Shown here: in pieces, positions 43,144-52,146 of the stretch
Numbering within the stretch: the first letter of the stretch is position 1
Layout of the letters: each line of letters opens with the position of its first letter
Assembly (NCBI RefSeq): GCF_006516955.1
Contig: NZ_VHLG01000011.1
Coordinates: 1 to 64,000 of the forward strand
Direction: 5' to 3'
Source: Martelella alba
Lineage (GTDB): Bacteria > Pseudomonadota > Alphaproteobacteria > Rhizobiales > Rhizobiaceae
DNA: 64,000 bases
Program-made: the position numbers and the translations under genes
The notes under the pieces: model-generated
The model's database searches: none
Told to the model about the DNA's origin: nothing
The model's input: only the letters and a program-made list of their open reading frames with translations

Positions 43144-44040
43144 ATGCCCACGATCCGCCAACTCCGTTATTTTGAAGCATTGGCCCGCGAACGCCACTTC
43201 GGCCGGGCAGCCGAAGCGGTGCATGTCAGCCAGCCAGCCCTGTCTGCCCAGATCATGGAGATGGAAGCAGAGCTTGGCAGCCGCCTCGTCGAACGCAGCC
43301 GCCGAACGATATTGCTGACGGCTGCGGGAGAGCGTGTTCTCGATCATGCAGGCAAGGTTCTGCGTGCCATGGAAGCACTGGAACAGGCGGCAAGGCCGGA
43401 AGCAGGGCCGCTTTCCGGTCCGTTTCGTATCGGCCTCATTCCAACGATCGCCCCCTATCTGATCCCCGCTCTGGTGCCCGCGCTGAAAGCCGGCTATCCC
43501 GATGCCGAAATCGCCCTGAAGGAGGCGGTGACGGACCGCCTGCTTGATGAACTGGAAAGTGGCGCGCTGGACGCAGTGATCGCGGCTTCGCCCGTCACCC
43601 GCGACACAATTCGCTCCCGGCCGCTTTTCACCGATCCGTTTCACCTGGCCGTTGCGCGCAATGACCGCACATTGCTGACATCCCCGCTGACCGAGGCGCA
43701 TGTCGATACCGAACGCCTGCTGCTGCTTGAAGAAGGCCATTGCCTGCGTGACCAGGCATTGGCGGTCTGCCACCTGGCGCCGCAGCGCAACAGCATCAAT
43801 GTTGGCGCCACGTCGCTGACAACGCTTTTGCAGATGGTGGCGAACGACATGGGTATGACGCTCATTCCCGAAATGGCAATCGCAACGGAGACGGCCCGTT
43901 TGCCACTCACGATCCTGTCTTTTGCAGACCCGGCCCCGGCTCGCGCGATCGGGCTTTTCTGGCGGGCCAGTGATCACCGCAAGGACGATATGCGCGCCCT
44001 TGCCGATGTTGTTCTGGAGTGTCGCAAGACTGCCGCGTAG
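43144..44040 (+). CDS. oxyR: OxyR hydrogen-peroxide sensor (LysR family)
   Basis: A 298-residue regulator. The redox pair is exact: Cys200 and Cys209 in EEGHCLRDQALAVC, the same spacing as E. coli Cys199-Cys208. The N-terminal winged helix (ERHFGRAAEAVHVSQPALSAQIMEME) is typical. Peroxide would form the disulfide and activate antioxidant genes, none of which is adjacent. There is no Shine-Dalgarno before the ATG, so the mRNA may be leaderless. LsrB-like and OxyR genes lie side by side, both linked to oxidative stress in the literature. Confidence 0.9.
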   Translation: MPTIRQLRYFEALARERHFGRAAEAVHVSQPALSAQIMEMEAELGSRLVERSRRTILLTAAGERVLDHAGKVLRAMEALEQAARPEAGPLSGPFRIGLIPTIAPYLIPALVPALKAGYPDAEIALKEAVTDRLLDELESGALDAVIAASPVTRDTIRSRPLFTDPFHLAVARNDRTLLTSPLTEAHVDTERLLLLEEGHCLRDQALAVCHLAPQRNSINVGATSLTTLLQMVANDMGMTLIPEMAIATETARLPLTILSFADPAPARAIGLFWRASDHRKDDMRALADVVLECRKTAA

Positions 44041-44208
44041 ATCGCTTATTGTGGCATAACAGCGGTAGATGAGCGGCTTACTGCGTCATTCGCGCTTGAC
44101 GGCGCTCAAGGTTTCAGCCGAAATAGTCGCGCTAGAATTGTATTCCGGTACAGACAAATGGGGGTCTGTCAAAACAGGCGGGCGCTGGCTCTTCAGGAGG
44201 CTATCTTT

Positions 44209-45522
44209 ATGAAATCATTTCTCAACGGCCTGATGCTGGCCGGATTGCTGGTGTTTGCGCCCGCCATGGCATCCGCCACAGAGCCGTTGGTATTCGGCGG
44301 CGATACCTATGATAGCGGCCAGACGCCAACCCTCAGCGAGGCAAGCCCGCGCAGTGCTTTTGTCGCCGGTGCGACCGCCTCGATTACCGCCCCGGTCGCC
44401 CGCGATGCGCATCTGGCTGCAGGCCAGGTCAGCATCGACGCAGCCATCGGCGGCGATGTTTATGCCGCCGGTTTCTGGGTACGTATCGATGACAGTGTCG
44501 GCGGCGATGTCACGGCCAGCGCCTATTCGATCACGCTCGGCAATCAGGCGTCTGCTGGCGGCAATGTCCGCGCTGCTGCCCGCGAGGTGACGATAGACGG
44601 GCCGGTGCATGGCAGCCTGTTGCTGGCCTCGCAATATGCCACCATCAATGCCGAGGTCACCGGAGATGTGATGATCCTCGCAGAGGAGATCCATTTCGGC
44701 CCCAATGCCAAGATCGATGGGTCGTTGATCTATGTTTCGGCCAAGGATGTCGACATTCCGGCAAGCGTGATCTCGCCGGATCGCGTCGTCCACAAGCAGG
44801 TTCTGGCCTCGGCCTTCGGCGCGTTGTCGCGCCTGAAGATCGGTGAAAAGACAATCGGCATCGAAAACGGCGTCACTGTCACCAAGGACGTTGCCACCCA
44901 TGTCAAATGGCTGAGCTGGTTCGACTGGTCGCAGACCGGCGACTATCTTTTCTGGCTTGTCGTCAAGCTCGCCGTACTCGCCGCCATTCTCTATCGCCTG
45001 CCGGCAAGGGCCGAGGCCATCCGCGAACGGCTGATTGCCCGCCCCTTCGTCTCCTTTGGCTATGGTTATCTTGGCGTTTCCATGCTGATCGGCACAATCC
45101 CGCTGGCCGCTATGACGCTGATCGGCATTCCGCTCATCCCGATCTTTGCCCTGATCCTGATTGTCGGCTGGAACATTGCCGTCATCATGGCTGTCTATGC
45201 GCTGTCCTGGTCACTCGCCCGCGCCATCAAGCCATTTGAACCGACGCTCATTGCCAAGCTCATCGCCTCGGCGATCGGCTTCATCATCCTGTCGCTCACC
45301 AGCCTGTTCTGGATCGGCGGCTGGCTGATCTATCTCGTCATCGTTCTCCTCGGCATGGGCGCGATGATGGTGATCTGCGCGCAGGGCATGAAAGAGCGTC
45401 GTGCGCGGCGCAATGCACCGCCACCGCCTTCACCCAACGCTCACCTGCCACCGGCCACCACGGCTGCCGAAGCGCGCTACGTCGAAGAACAGATGCGCCG
45501 CCGCGATGAGGGTGATGACTGA
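44209..45522 (+). CDS. Polymer-forming (bactofilin-like) exported membrane protein
   Basis: A 437-residue protein. A signal peptide (MKSFLNGLMLAGLLVFAPAMASA) is followed by ~200 residues of short hydrophobic/glycine repeats (GGDVYAAGFWVRIDDSVGGDVTAS and similar), a beta-helix of the kind found in bactofilins. At least four transmembrane segments (~240-400) and a charged, proline-rich tail follow. It may be an envelope scaffold; no partner is evident. AGGAGG lies eight bases upstream of the ATG. A strong bidirectional terminator follows. Confidence 0.8.
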   Translation: MKSFLNGLMLAGLLVFAPAMASATEPLVFGGDTYDSGQTPTLSEASPRSAFVAGATASITAPVARDAHLAAGQVSIDAAIGGDVYAAGFWVRIDDSVGGDVTASAYSITLGNQASAGGNVRAAAREVTIDGPVHGSLLLASQYATINAEVTGDVMILAEEIHFGPNAKIDGSLIYVSAKDVDIPASVISPDRVVHKQVLASAFGALSRLKIGEKTIGIENGVTVTKDVATHVKWLSWFDWSQTGDYLFWLVVKLAVLAAILYRLPARAEAIRERLIARPFVSFGYGYLGVSMLIGTIPLAAMTLIGIPLIPIFALILIVGWNIAVIMAVYALSWSLARAIKPFEPTLIAKLIASAIGFIILSLTSLFWIGGWLIYLVIVLLGMGAMMVICAQGMKERRARRNAPPPPSPNAHLPPATTAAEARYVEEQMRRRDEGDD

Positions 45523-45532
45523 GCAAAAAAGG

Positions 45533-45567
45533 AAAGAGCGGTCCCGGACGTCGGGGCCGCTCTTTTC
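45533..45567. terminator. Bidirectional intrinsic terminator
   Basis: A 14-bp stem (45533-45546 with 45552-45565; AAAGAGCGG arms) is followed on the plus strand by TTTTC and on the minus strand by CCTTTTTT. It ends the polymer-forming protein gene and the paa/liv operon from opposite sides. Confidence 0.85.
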
Positions 45568-45623
45568 ACTTGCCATCACCATCGCGCAAATGCTGCGTCC
45601 TTCAGCGGACGAACACATATGGC

Positions 45624-47549
45624 TCATCTGCCAGCAATAAACATCGGGCCGCCCTTATGGCGCGGGAAGCCATAGCCGTGGATTTCCACCAGATCGATGT
45701 CCTCCGGTTTATGAGCAATCCCTTCGTCGAGAATGTCTTGCCCCTCAGCCGCCATCGCTGACAGCAGCCGGGTGGCAATGGCATCCGGCTCCATCACTGT
45801 CGCCGTCCCGATCCGGGCCGAAAGAAGCCTTGCGGTCTCACCGGATCGGACCGGCCGGCGTCCATCATAATCATACCAGCCGCCGCCGGTCTTCTGCCCC
45901 TTGCGGCCGGCACGCACCAGAATATCGCCGAGCGTCTCCGCGACCGCCTGCCCCGCCTTGCGCGCGCCCTCGCGCTGCAGGAAGGCGATATCAAGGCCGC
46001 CCATATCCTGAGCCTCAAACGGCCCCATCTTGAAGCCGAAGCCGCGCATGGCGGCATCTATATCGGCAATGGCGACGCCGCTTTCGACAAGCTTTTCGGC
46101 CTCGGCACGATAGCGCTTCAAAATGCGATTGCCGATGAACCCTTCGCAGATGCCTGCCTGAACCGGCACCTTGCCGAGCCGCTTGCCAAGCGCAAAGGCT
46201 GTTGCCAGCACATCACCGGCCGTTACCGGCACCGGCACGATTTCGAGCAGCTTCATCACATGGGCTGGCGAGAAGAAGTGCAGACCGATGAAACGCTCCG
46301 GGTTTGACAGACCTTCAGCAATCAGACGCGGATCGAGATAGGACGTATTGGTCGCAAGGATTGCATCGTCCCGGCAAACCCGGTCCAGTTCGGCAAAGAC
46401 GGCACGCTTGACGGAAATGTCTTCAAACACCGCCTCAATCACCAGGTCGCAGCCGGAAAGCGCGGCATAGTCATACGCGCCGCTGACCCGTTCCATACGC
46501 GCCACCTGATCCGCCTCGGAGAGCCGGCCGCTTTTGACAGAGGCTGCGAAAATGCCGTCGAGATTGGCCATGCCACGCGCAAGCGCTTCCGCATCGCGTT
46601 CGATCAGCGTGACGGACAGCCCGGCATTCAGAAGCGCTGCGGCAATGCCCGCCCCCATAGTGCCGCCACCGACCACACCGACATGATGAATGGCGCGCGG
46701 CGTGATACCGGTAATTGCATCCGGCCGGGCCGCCGCCCGCTCGGCGAAAAAGACGTAGCGCAGTGCCGCAGCTTCATCAGAGCCGCGCAGCGCAAGAAAC
46801 AGGTCGCGCTCGCGCTTCATCGCCACATCAAACGGCGCGGAACAAGCAAAACGGATTGCCTCAAGCGCTGAAAGCGGCGCACGGTGTCCAGCTTTTGCCG
46901 CCGCTTTTTCCGCCGCCTGCCAGAATTCGTCCGGCATGTCAGCCACAGGGCGTTCGCTGACCCTTGGCGGAAACGGTTTTTCGAGTGCAGCAAGCGCGAA
47001 GGCAACAGCATCGCGGACCAGATCGCCTTCGGCAACCGCATCCAGCAAGCCCGCCTTCAGGGCGGCCGGTGCCTTCATCGGTTTGCCCGTAGTCGCAAGC
47101 TTAACCGCCACTTCGGCACCGGCAAGACGCGGTGTCCGAACAGTGCCGGAAGCGCCGGGCATGACGCCGAGCGTCACCTCCGGCAGCCCGACGGAGGCAG
47201 CAGCGGCGGCGATGCGGAACCGGCAGCCAAGCGCAATTTCAAACCCGCCGCCGAGTGCTACGCCATGAATGGCAGCGATCCACGGCTTTTCCGCCGCCTC
47301 TATACAGGCGACCACATCCGGCAGATGCGGCTCTTGCGGCGGCTGGCCGAATTCGCGCACATCAGCACCGGCAATGAAGGTCCGTCCGGCGCAGGTCAGG
47401 ACGACAGCGCGGACGAAAACATCGGCGTCAAGCGCGGCAACAGTGTCGACAAGCGCCTGTCTCAGCGCCGTCGAAAGCGCATTGACCGGTGGATTGTCGA
47501 TGGTGACGACGGCGATATCGCCGTCATGGCGGATCGAAACAAGGCTCAT
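45624..47549 (-). CDS. Bifunctional enoyl-CoA hydratase / 3-hydroxyacyl-CoA dehydrogenase (FadJ-like)
   Basis: A 641-residue fusion. Hydratase domain ~1-190 (GRTFIAGADVREFG, VALGGGFEIALGC). The NAD-dependent dehydrogenase begins ~285 (VGVVGGGTMGAGIAAALLNAG) and contains NTSYL, GLHFFSPAHVMKLLEIV and CEGFIGNRIL. It probably does the hydration and oxidation steps of the paa lower pathway, standing in for PaaF and PaaH, which are not visible. It ends at GFPRHKGGPMFIAGR, about 40-50 residues earlier than most homologues. It is one base from livF in the same operon. Confidence 0.88.
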   Translation of the reverse strand: MSLVSIRHDGDIAVVTIDNPPVNALSTALRQALVDTVAALDADVFVRAVVLTCAGRTFIAGADVREFGQPPQEPHLPDVVACIEAAEKPWIAAIHGVALGGGFEIALGCRFRIAAAAASVGLPEVTLGVMPGASGTVRTPRLAGAEVAVKLATTGKPMKAPAALKAGLLDAVAEGDLVRDAVAFALAALEKPFPPRVSERPVADMPDEFWQAAEKAAAKAGHRAPLSALEAIRFACSAPFDVAMKRERDLFLALRGSDEAAALRYVFFAERAAARPDAITGITPRAIHHVGVVGGGTMGAGIAAALLNAGLSVTLIERDAEALARGMANLDGIFAASVKSGRLSEADQVARMERVSGAYDYAALSGCDLVIEAVFEDISVKRAVFAELDRVCRDDAILATNTSYLDPRLIAEGLSNPERFIGLHFFSPAHVMKLLEIVPVPVTAGDVLATAFALGKRLGKVPVQAGICEGFIGNRILKRYRAEAEKLVESGVAIADIDAAMRGFGFKMGPFEAQDMGGLDIAFLQREGARKAGQAVAETLGDILVRAGRKGQKTGGGWYDYDGRRPVRSGETARLLSARIGTATVMEPDAIATRLLSAMAAEGQDILDEGIAHKPEDIDLVEIHGYGFPRHKGGPMFIAGR

Positions 47550-47550
47550 A

Positions 47551-48252
47551 TCAGATTCCAAGATAGGCTTCACGGACCTGCGGGTCGGCAATCAATGCTG
47601 CCGCCGGCCCTTCCATGGTGATGCGGCCTGTTTCCATCACATAGCCGCGATCGGCGATCTTCAGCGCGCCGAAAGCATTCTGCTCGACTAAAAGCACGGT
47701 GACGTCGCGGGATTTCAGCGCCTTGACGACATCGAAAATCTGCGCCACCAGCAGCGGCGCCAGCCCCATTGACGGCTCATCGAGCAGCAGGCAAGCGGGC
47801 CGGCCCATCAGCGCGCGGGCAATCGCCAGCATTTGCTGCTGGCCACCGGACAACCCGCCAGCGGCAAGATTGCGCTTCTGACGCAACACCGGAAACATCT
47901 GGAACGCATCCTCCATATCCCTGTCGACGCGCTCATCGGTAAACAGGAAGGCACCGAGGCGCAAATTTTCCTCCACCGAGAGATTGGTGAAGATCTGGCG
48001 GCCTTCCGGCGACTGGGCAATACCGCGCGCAAGCCGTTTGTAGCCCGGCACATCGGTGACGATCTCGCCGCGAAAGATCACTTCGCCGTCAGAAACTTTC
48101 TGCAGGCCCGAAAGGCACTTCAGCAGCGTCGTCTTGCCCGCGCCGTTTGCCCCGACGACGGTGACGATCTCACCGGATTTCACCTCGATATCGATGCCAT
48201 GCAGCACCTCGATGCGCCCATAGGCCGAGCGCAGCCCCTTAACCGTCAGCAT
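47551..48252 (-). CDS. livF: Branched-chain-type ABC ATPase, LivF
   Basis: A 233-residue ATPase. Walker A GANGAGKTT, signature LSGGQQQM, Walker B LLLDEPSMGLAP. HAAT-family ATPase that pairs with LivG on the cytosolic face. The start at 48252 lies 13 bp inside livG. Its position in the paa cluster suggests an aromatic-acid rather than an amino-acid substrate. Confidence 0.92.
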   Translation of the reverse strand: MLTVKGLRSAYGRIEVLHGIDIEVKSGEIVTVVGANGAGKTTLLKCLSGLQKVSDGEVIFRGEIVTDVPGYKRLARGIAQSPEGRQIFTNLSVEENLRLGAFLFTDERVDRDMEDAFQMFPVLRQKRNLAAGGLSGGQQQMLAIARALMGRPACLLLDEPSMGLAPLLVAQIFDVVKALKSRDVTVLLVEQNAFGALKIADRGYVMETGRITMEGPAAALIADPQVREAYLGI

Positions 48253-49027
48253 CGGCAGGCTCCTCCTCGTCGGCCGTTCCGAGATAGGCGGCAATCACCG
48301 CCTTGTTGCGGGCAACCGCCTCCGGCTCGCCCTCGGCAATTTTCTCGCCATGATCGAGAACAACGATATGGTTGGAAATGCGCATCACCATCTTCATGTC
48401 ATGCTCGACCAGAAGAATGGCGATGCCGGAGGCCGCCAGTTCGGCAATCAGCCGGTCGATCTCTTCCGTCTCAACCGCATTGCAGCCGGCAGCCGGTTCA
48501 TCGAGCAGCAGAACGCGGGGGGCAACGGCCAGAGCCCGGGCAATCTCCAGCCGTTTCAGCGCGCCATAGGAAAGATTGCCTGCCTGCCGCTCGGCCGCCT
48601 TTTCAAGCCCGACCTTTTGCAGCAGGACCATGGCCGCATCCCGTGCCTTTGCGGCGCGGCGGCGCGAACCGGGCAGAGACAGAAGATCGGCCACCAATGC
48701 GCCGCGTTCCTGAAGGTGAAAGCCGGCGATGACATTTTCCAGAACGCTCATTTCCTGAAAGATCTGCAGGTTCTGGAAAGTTCGCGTCAGCCCCATGGCC
48801 GCGAGCCTGTCCGGGGCAAGGCCCGTCACCTCTTTGCCTTCCAGCAGCACGCGGCCCTCGCCCGGCTGGTAAACGCCGGAAATCATGTTGAAGAGCGTGG
48901 TCTTTCCCGCACCGTTCGGGCCGATGACGGAGACGATTTCGCCCGGATTGGCAGCAAAGCCGACATTGTTGACGGCACGGATGCCGCCAAAGGAAATGCC
49001 AAGGCCGCTCACTTCGAGAAGGCTCAT
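48239..49027 (-). CDS. livG: Branched-chain-type ABC ATPase, LivG
   Basis: A 262-residue ATPase with Walker A GPNGAGKTT, signature LSYGALKR (a LivG-type form), Walker B VLLLDEPAAGCNAVE and the C-terminal LVEHDMKMVM segment. It overlaps livM by four bases (ATGA). Confidence 0.93.
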   Translation of the reverse strand: MSLLEVSGLGISFGGIRAVNNVGFAANPGEIVSVIGPNGAGKTTLFNMISGVYQPGEGRVLLEGKEVTGLAPDRLAAMGLTRTFQNLQIFQEMSVLENVIAGFHLQERGALVADLLSLPGSRRRAAKARDAAMVLLQKVGLEKAAERQAGNLSYGALKRLEIARALAVAPRVLLLDEPAAGCNAVETEEIDRLIAELAASGIAILLVEHDMKMVMRISNHIVVLDHGEKIAEGEPEAVARNKAVIAAYLGTADEEEPADADG

Positions 49028-49980
49028 TCTCCCCTCCCTTTCAAACGCCGCGCAATCGAGGGCAAAAGCCCCTGCGGCATGAAGATCATTACCGCGATCA
49101 TGATCGCGCCGAGGACCAGCTGCTCATATTCGGCAAACACCGTCAGCACCTGCGGTAAAAGCGTGAGGATCACGGCGCCGAGGGTGGCGCCCAGCACCGA
49201 ACCAACGCCACCGAGGACCGCCATCGACACCATTTCGATGGAATGCATGAAGCCCGCGACATCCGGTGTGATGAACTGGTTCTGCAGCGCCAGCAGCGAA
49301 CCGGCAATCGAGGCATAGACGGCCGAAATGACAAAGGCCTGCAGCTTGACGCGGGCGACATTGATGCCGACCGTGCGGGCAGCAACCTCGGAGCCATGCA
49401 GCGCCCGCATGGCCCGCCCCGTCGGGCTTTGCGCCAGATTGAGCGCGATCCAGACACCGATCACCAGCACGATGCCGCAGAAGAAATACCAGAACTCGCC
49501 GCCGGAGAGCTTGAGGCCCATATCCTTCAAGAGGCCACGCAGACCGAGATCCGGCACCGCCATGCCATCCGGGCCGCCGGTGATCTCGCGTTCATTGGTG
49601 AGAAACAGCGTCATCAATATGCCAAAGCCAAGCGTGGCAACGGCAAGGTAATAGCCTTTCAGCTTCAGGATCGGCCGGCCGATGATCGCAGCAATCACGC
49701 CGGAAAGGACAGCACCGCCGATTGCCGCAAGGCCAGGGTGAAGGCCGAGAAGCTCCGGCGCCAGCGCACAGGAATAGGCACCGATACCGGCAAAGCCGGC
49801 GGCGCCCAGCGAGATCTGCCCGGCATAGCCGATCAGCACGACAAGGCCGACGGCGGCGAGCGCATTGACGAAGATCAGCGCGCCGACGCGATAATAATAG
49901 CCGGACGGAAAGAACAGCGGCAAAAGCGCGATCAGTGCCGCAACAATGGCGATCTGGACCCATTTTGATTTCAAGCGCAT
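49024..49980 (-). CDS. livM: Branched-chain-type ABC permease, LivM
   Basis: A 318-residue permease with about nine hydrophobic segments and the family stretch LIGYAGQISLGAAGFAGIGAY. GRAMRALHGSEVAARTVGIN is the coupling loop. It partners with LivH (4-bp gap upstream) and is translated with LivG. Confidence 0.93.
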   Translation of the reverse strand: MRLKSKWVQIAIVAALIALLPLFFPSGYYYRVGALIFVNALAAVGLVVLIGYAGQISLGAAGFAGIGAYSCALAPELLGLHPGLAAIGGAVLSGVIAAIIGRPILKLKGYYLAVATLGFGILMTLFLTNEREITGGPDGMAVPDLGLRGLLKDMGLKLSGGEFWYFFCGIVLVIGVWIALNLAQSPTGRAMRALHGSEVAARTVGINVARVKLQAFVISAVYASIAGSLLALQNQFITPDVAGFMHSIEMVSMAVLGGVGSVLGATLGAVILTLLPQVLTVFAEYEQLVLGAIMIAVMIFMPQGLLPSIARRLKGRGE

Positions 49981-49984
49981 GCCA

Positions 49985-50857
49985 TCACACCCTTTCGGTC
50001 GACTTGTGGCCGAACAGGCCCTGCGGCATGACGAACAGCACCGCGAGGATGACGATGAAGGCGACGGCTTCCTTGTATTGCGACGAGATATAGCCCGCCG
50101 TCAGCGCCTCAAGCAGGCCGAGCGCGATACCGCCGACCAGCGCGCCCTTGGGATTGCCCATGCCGCCGAGCATGGCAGCGGCAAAACCCTTGAGCGCCAG
50201 CGCCACGCCAACGTCGTATCCCACAAGCGTGATCGGCGTGATCAGCACGCCGCCGAGGGCCGCGATACCGGCCGAAAGCGAGAAGGAAAGCGTCATCACC
50301 CAATTGATGTTGATGCCGACGAGCTGTGCGGCCTGGCGGTTATTGGCCGCTGCCAGCACTGCCTTGCCGGTCAGCGTCTTGGTGAAGAAGGCCCAGAGCC
50401 CGATAAAGACGAGCAGCGCGCCACCGATCACCCAGAGGCTCTGCGGCAATAAGGTTGCGCCGAGAATGCGGATCGGATCATCACCGGAAAAGGCCGGAAA
50501 GCGATGCAGCTGCTTGTCGAAGATCAGCTGGGCCGCCCCGCGAATGAAGATCGACGCGCCAATGGTGATGATGACAAGCGACACCACGGGTGCACCGCGC
50601 GCAGGCTCGATGGCGAGCTTGTTCAGAGCAACGCCGGCCGCTGCCGTGACCAGGATCGCGATCACCGCAGCAAGCGGCAATGGCAGACCGGCTGCATAGG
50701 TGAAAGCGGTGATCATGCCGCCCATCATGACGAATTCCCCTTGCGCGAAATTCACCACATCGGAGGCGTTGTAGATGATTGTGAAGCCGAGTGCGACCAG
50801 CGCATAAACCGCGCCAACCGTGATCCCGGAGAGCAGAAACTGCATCAATGCGTCCAT
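49985..50857 (-). CDS. livH: Branched-chain-type ABC permease, LivH
   Basis: A 290-residue permease (N-terminus LLSGITVGAVYALVALGFTIIYNASDVVNFAQGEF, typical LivH). About eight transmembrane segments. The ribosome site is weak and it follows two intercistronic hairpins (50892-50939), so translation may be limited relative to the binding protein. Confidence 0.93.
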   Translation of the reverse strand: MDALMQFLLSGITVGAVYALVALGFTIIYNASDVVNFAQGEFVMMGGMITAFTYAAGLPLPLAAVIAILVTAAAGVALNKLAIEPARGAPVVSLVIITIGASIFIRGAAQLIFDKQLHRFPAFSGDDPIRILGATLLPQSLWVIGGALLVFIGLWAFFTKTLTGKAVLAAANNRQAAQLVGININWVMTLSFSLSAGIAALGGVLITPITLVGYDVGVALALKGFAAAMLGGMGNPKGALVGGIALGLLEALTAGYISSQYKEAVAFIVILAVLFVMPQGLFGHKSTERV

Positions 50858-50891
50858 GGAGAATGGTTCCCGAACGAAAGACGAAACAAGT

Positions 50892-50939
50892 GGAACGGCA
50901 TGCCGTTCCGCGAAGGCCGGGCCTTTCTGAAGGCCCGGC
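50892..50939 (-). promoter_or_regulatory. Two hairpins between binding-protein and livH genes
   Basis: A perfect 18-bp palindrome GGAACGGCATGCCGTTCC (50892-50909) and a 10-bp stem-loop (50916-50925 with 50930-50939, loop TCTG). They lie just after the binding-protein stop (50957). They probably protect its mRNA and attenuate the permease genes, as in the other two ABC operons of this window. Confidence 0.7.
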
Positions 50940-50956
50940 GGTCAGACGGCGCAGCC

Positions 50957-52099
50957 TCAGTCGATCGAGGTCCAGCCACCATTCTGGATCGCAAGCATGC
51001 GGAAGGCGGAGAGATCGAGACCGAGGTGATTGTCCGGACCCATCGTGTAAATGCCGGTCGTGCCGACCAGACCGTTGGTCGCTTCCAATGCATCGCGGAT
51101 CGCCTGCGGATCCTCGCTGCCGGCATTTTCCATCGCATTGGTCATCAAAAGGAAGGCGTCATTCGCGTAGCCGCCAAAGGTGGAAACCTTCTCGTTATAC
51201 TTGCCCTCATAGGCCGTCTTGTAGGCCATGACGACATCCTTCTGCGGATCGTCGGCCGGCAGGATATCGGCGATCAGAAGCGCTGTTCCCGGCAGGCGCA
51301 CGCCTTCTGCGGCATCATTGCCGACGAGTTCGATAAAGCCGTCGGAGGCAACGCCATGGCTCTGATAGAACGGCACATCAATACCGAGCTGATGGGCATT
51401 GCGGGTGACGATCGCCGGGCCCTGGCCGAAACCGGGATTGAGGATCGCCTGAACGCCTTCGGTATTCTTGATCTTGGTGAGCTGCGGCGTCATGTCGGCA
51501 TCGCTCGGCCCGTAAATCTCGTCCGCCAGGATCTCGACACCGTAGGTGCCCGCCACATCCTTGCACTGGGCCTGCATCGAAGCGCCGAAACCATCGGTAC
51601 CCGAGATCATGCCGATCTTGGTGATGCCGTTCTTTTGCATGTTCTCGAAGATCTTTTCGCAGGCCATGCGGTCGGTATGCGGGGTCTTGAAGACGTAAGG
51701 CTTGACCGGATCGATGATCTGGATCGCACCGGCGAGTGAAATGAACGGGATTTCTGCATCTTCGGCGACCGCCAGGATCGACATGGACGTGCCGGTGGTG
51801 GTGCCACCGATAATGGCCGCGACTTCGTCATCCTCGATCAGGCGTGTGGCAAAGGTGCGCGCCTTGTTCGGATCACCGCCGTCATCATAAAGCACGAGAT
51901 CGATCTTCTCGCCATTGATGCCGCCCTTGGCATTGAGATCGTCGACCAGCATTTCGATGGTCTTCTTTTCCGGATCGCCGAGAAAGGCAGCCGGGCCGGT
52001 GGCCGAAACGCTGGCGCCGAGCTTGATTTCTGCATTGGCAGCGCTGGCGATGGTGATAAGCGCAAGCGTTGCAAGCGCCGTGGTTGCAAGATACTTCAT
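50957..52099 (-). CDS. Branched-chain-type ABC binding protein (Peripla_BP_6)
   Basis: A 380-residue periplasmic binding protein. Signal peptide MKYLATTALATLALITIASAANA, cleaved before EIKLG. The mature domain has the family start LGASVSATGPAAFLGDPEKKT and DGGDPNKA. Ligand not evident from sequence; in this context phenylacetate or a related aromatic acid is a sensible guess. GGGAGG precedes the start. It is the second gene of the operon, after paaN. Confidence 0.92.
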   Translation of the reverse strand: MKYLATTALATLALITIASAANAEIKLGASVSATGPAAFLGDPEKKTIEMLVDDLNAKGGINGEKIDLVLYDDGGDPNKARTFATRLIEDDEVAAIIGGTTTGTSMSILAVAEDAEIPFISLAGAIQIIDPVKPYVFKTPHTDRMACEKIFENMQKNGITKIGMISGTDGFGASMQAQCKDVAGTYGVEILADEIYGPSDADMTPQLTKIKNTEGVQAILNPGFGQGPAIVTRNAHQLGIDVPFYQSHGVASDGFIELVGNDAAEGVRLPGTALLIADILPADDPQKDVVMAYKTAYEGKYNEKVSTFGGYANDAFLLMTNAMENAGSEDPQAIRDALEATNGLVGTTGIYTMGPDNHLGLDLSAFRMLAIQNGGWTSID

Positions 52100-52146
52100 T
52101 GGATATCCTCCCTAGTTATCCAGACTGAAACTGGCCCCGCCCCTCC

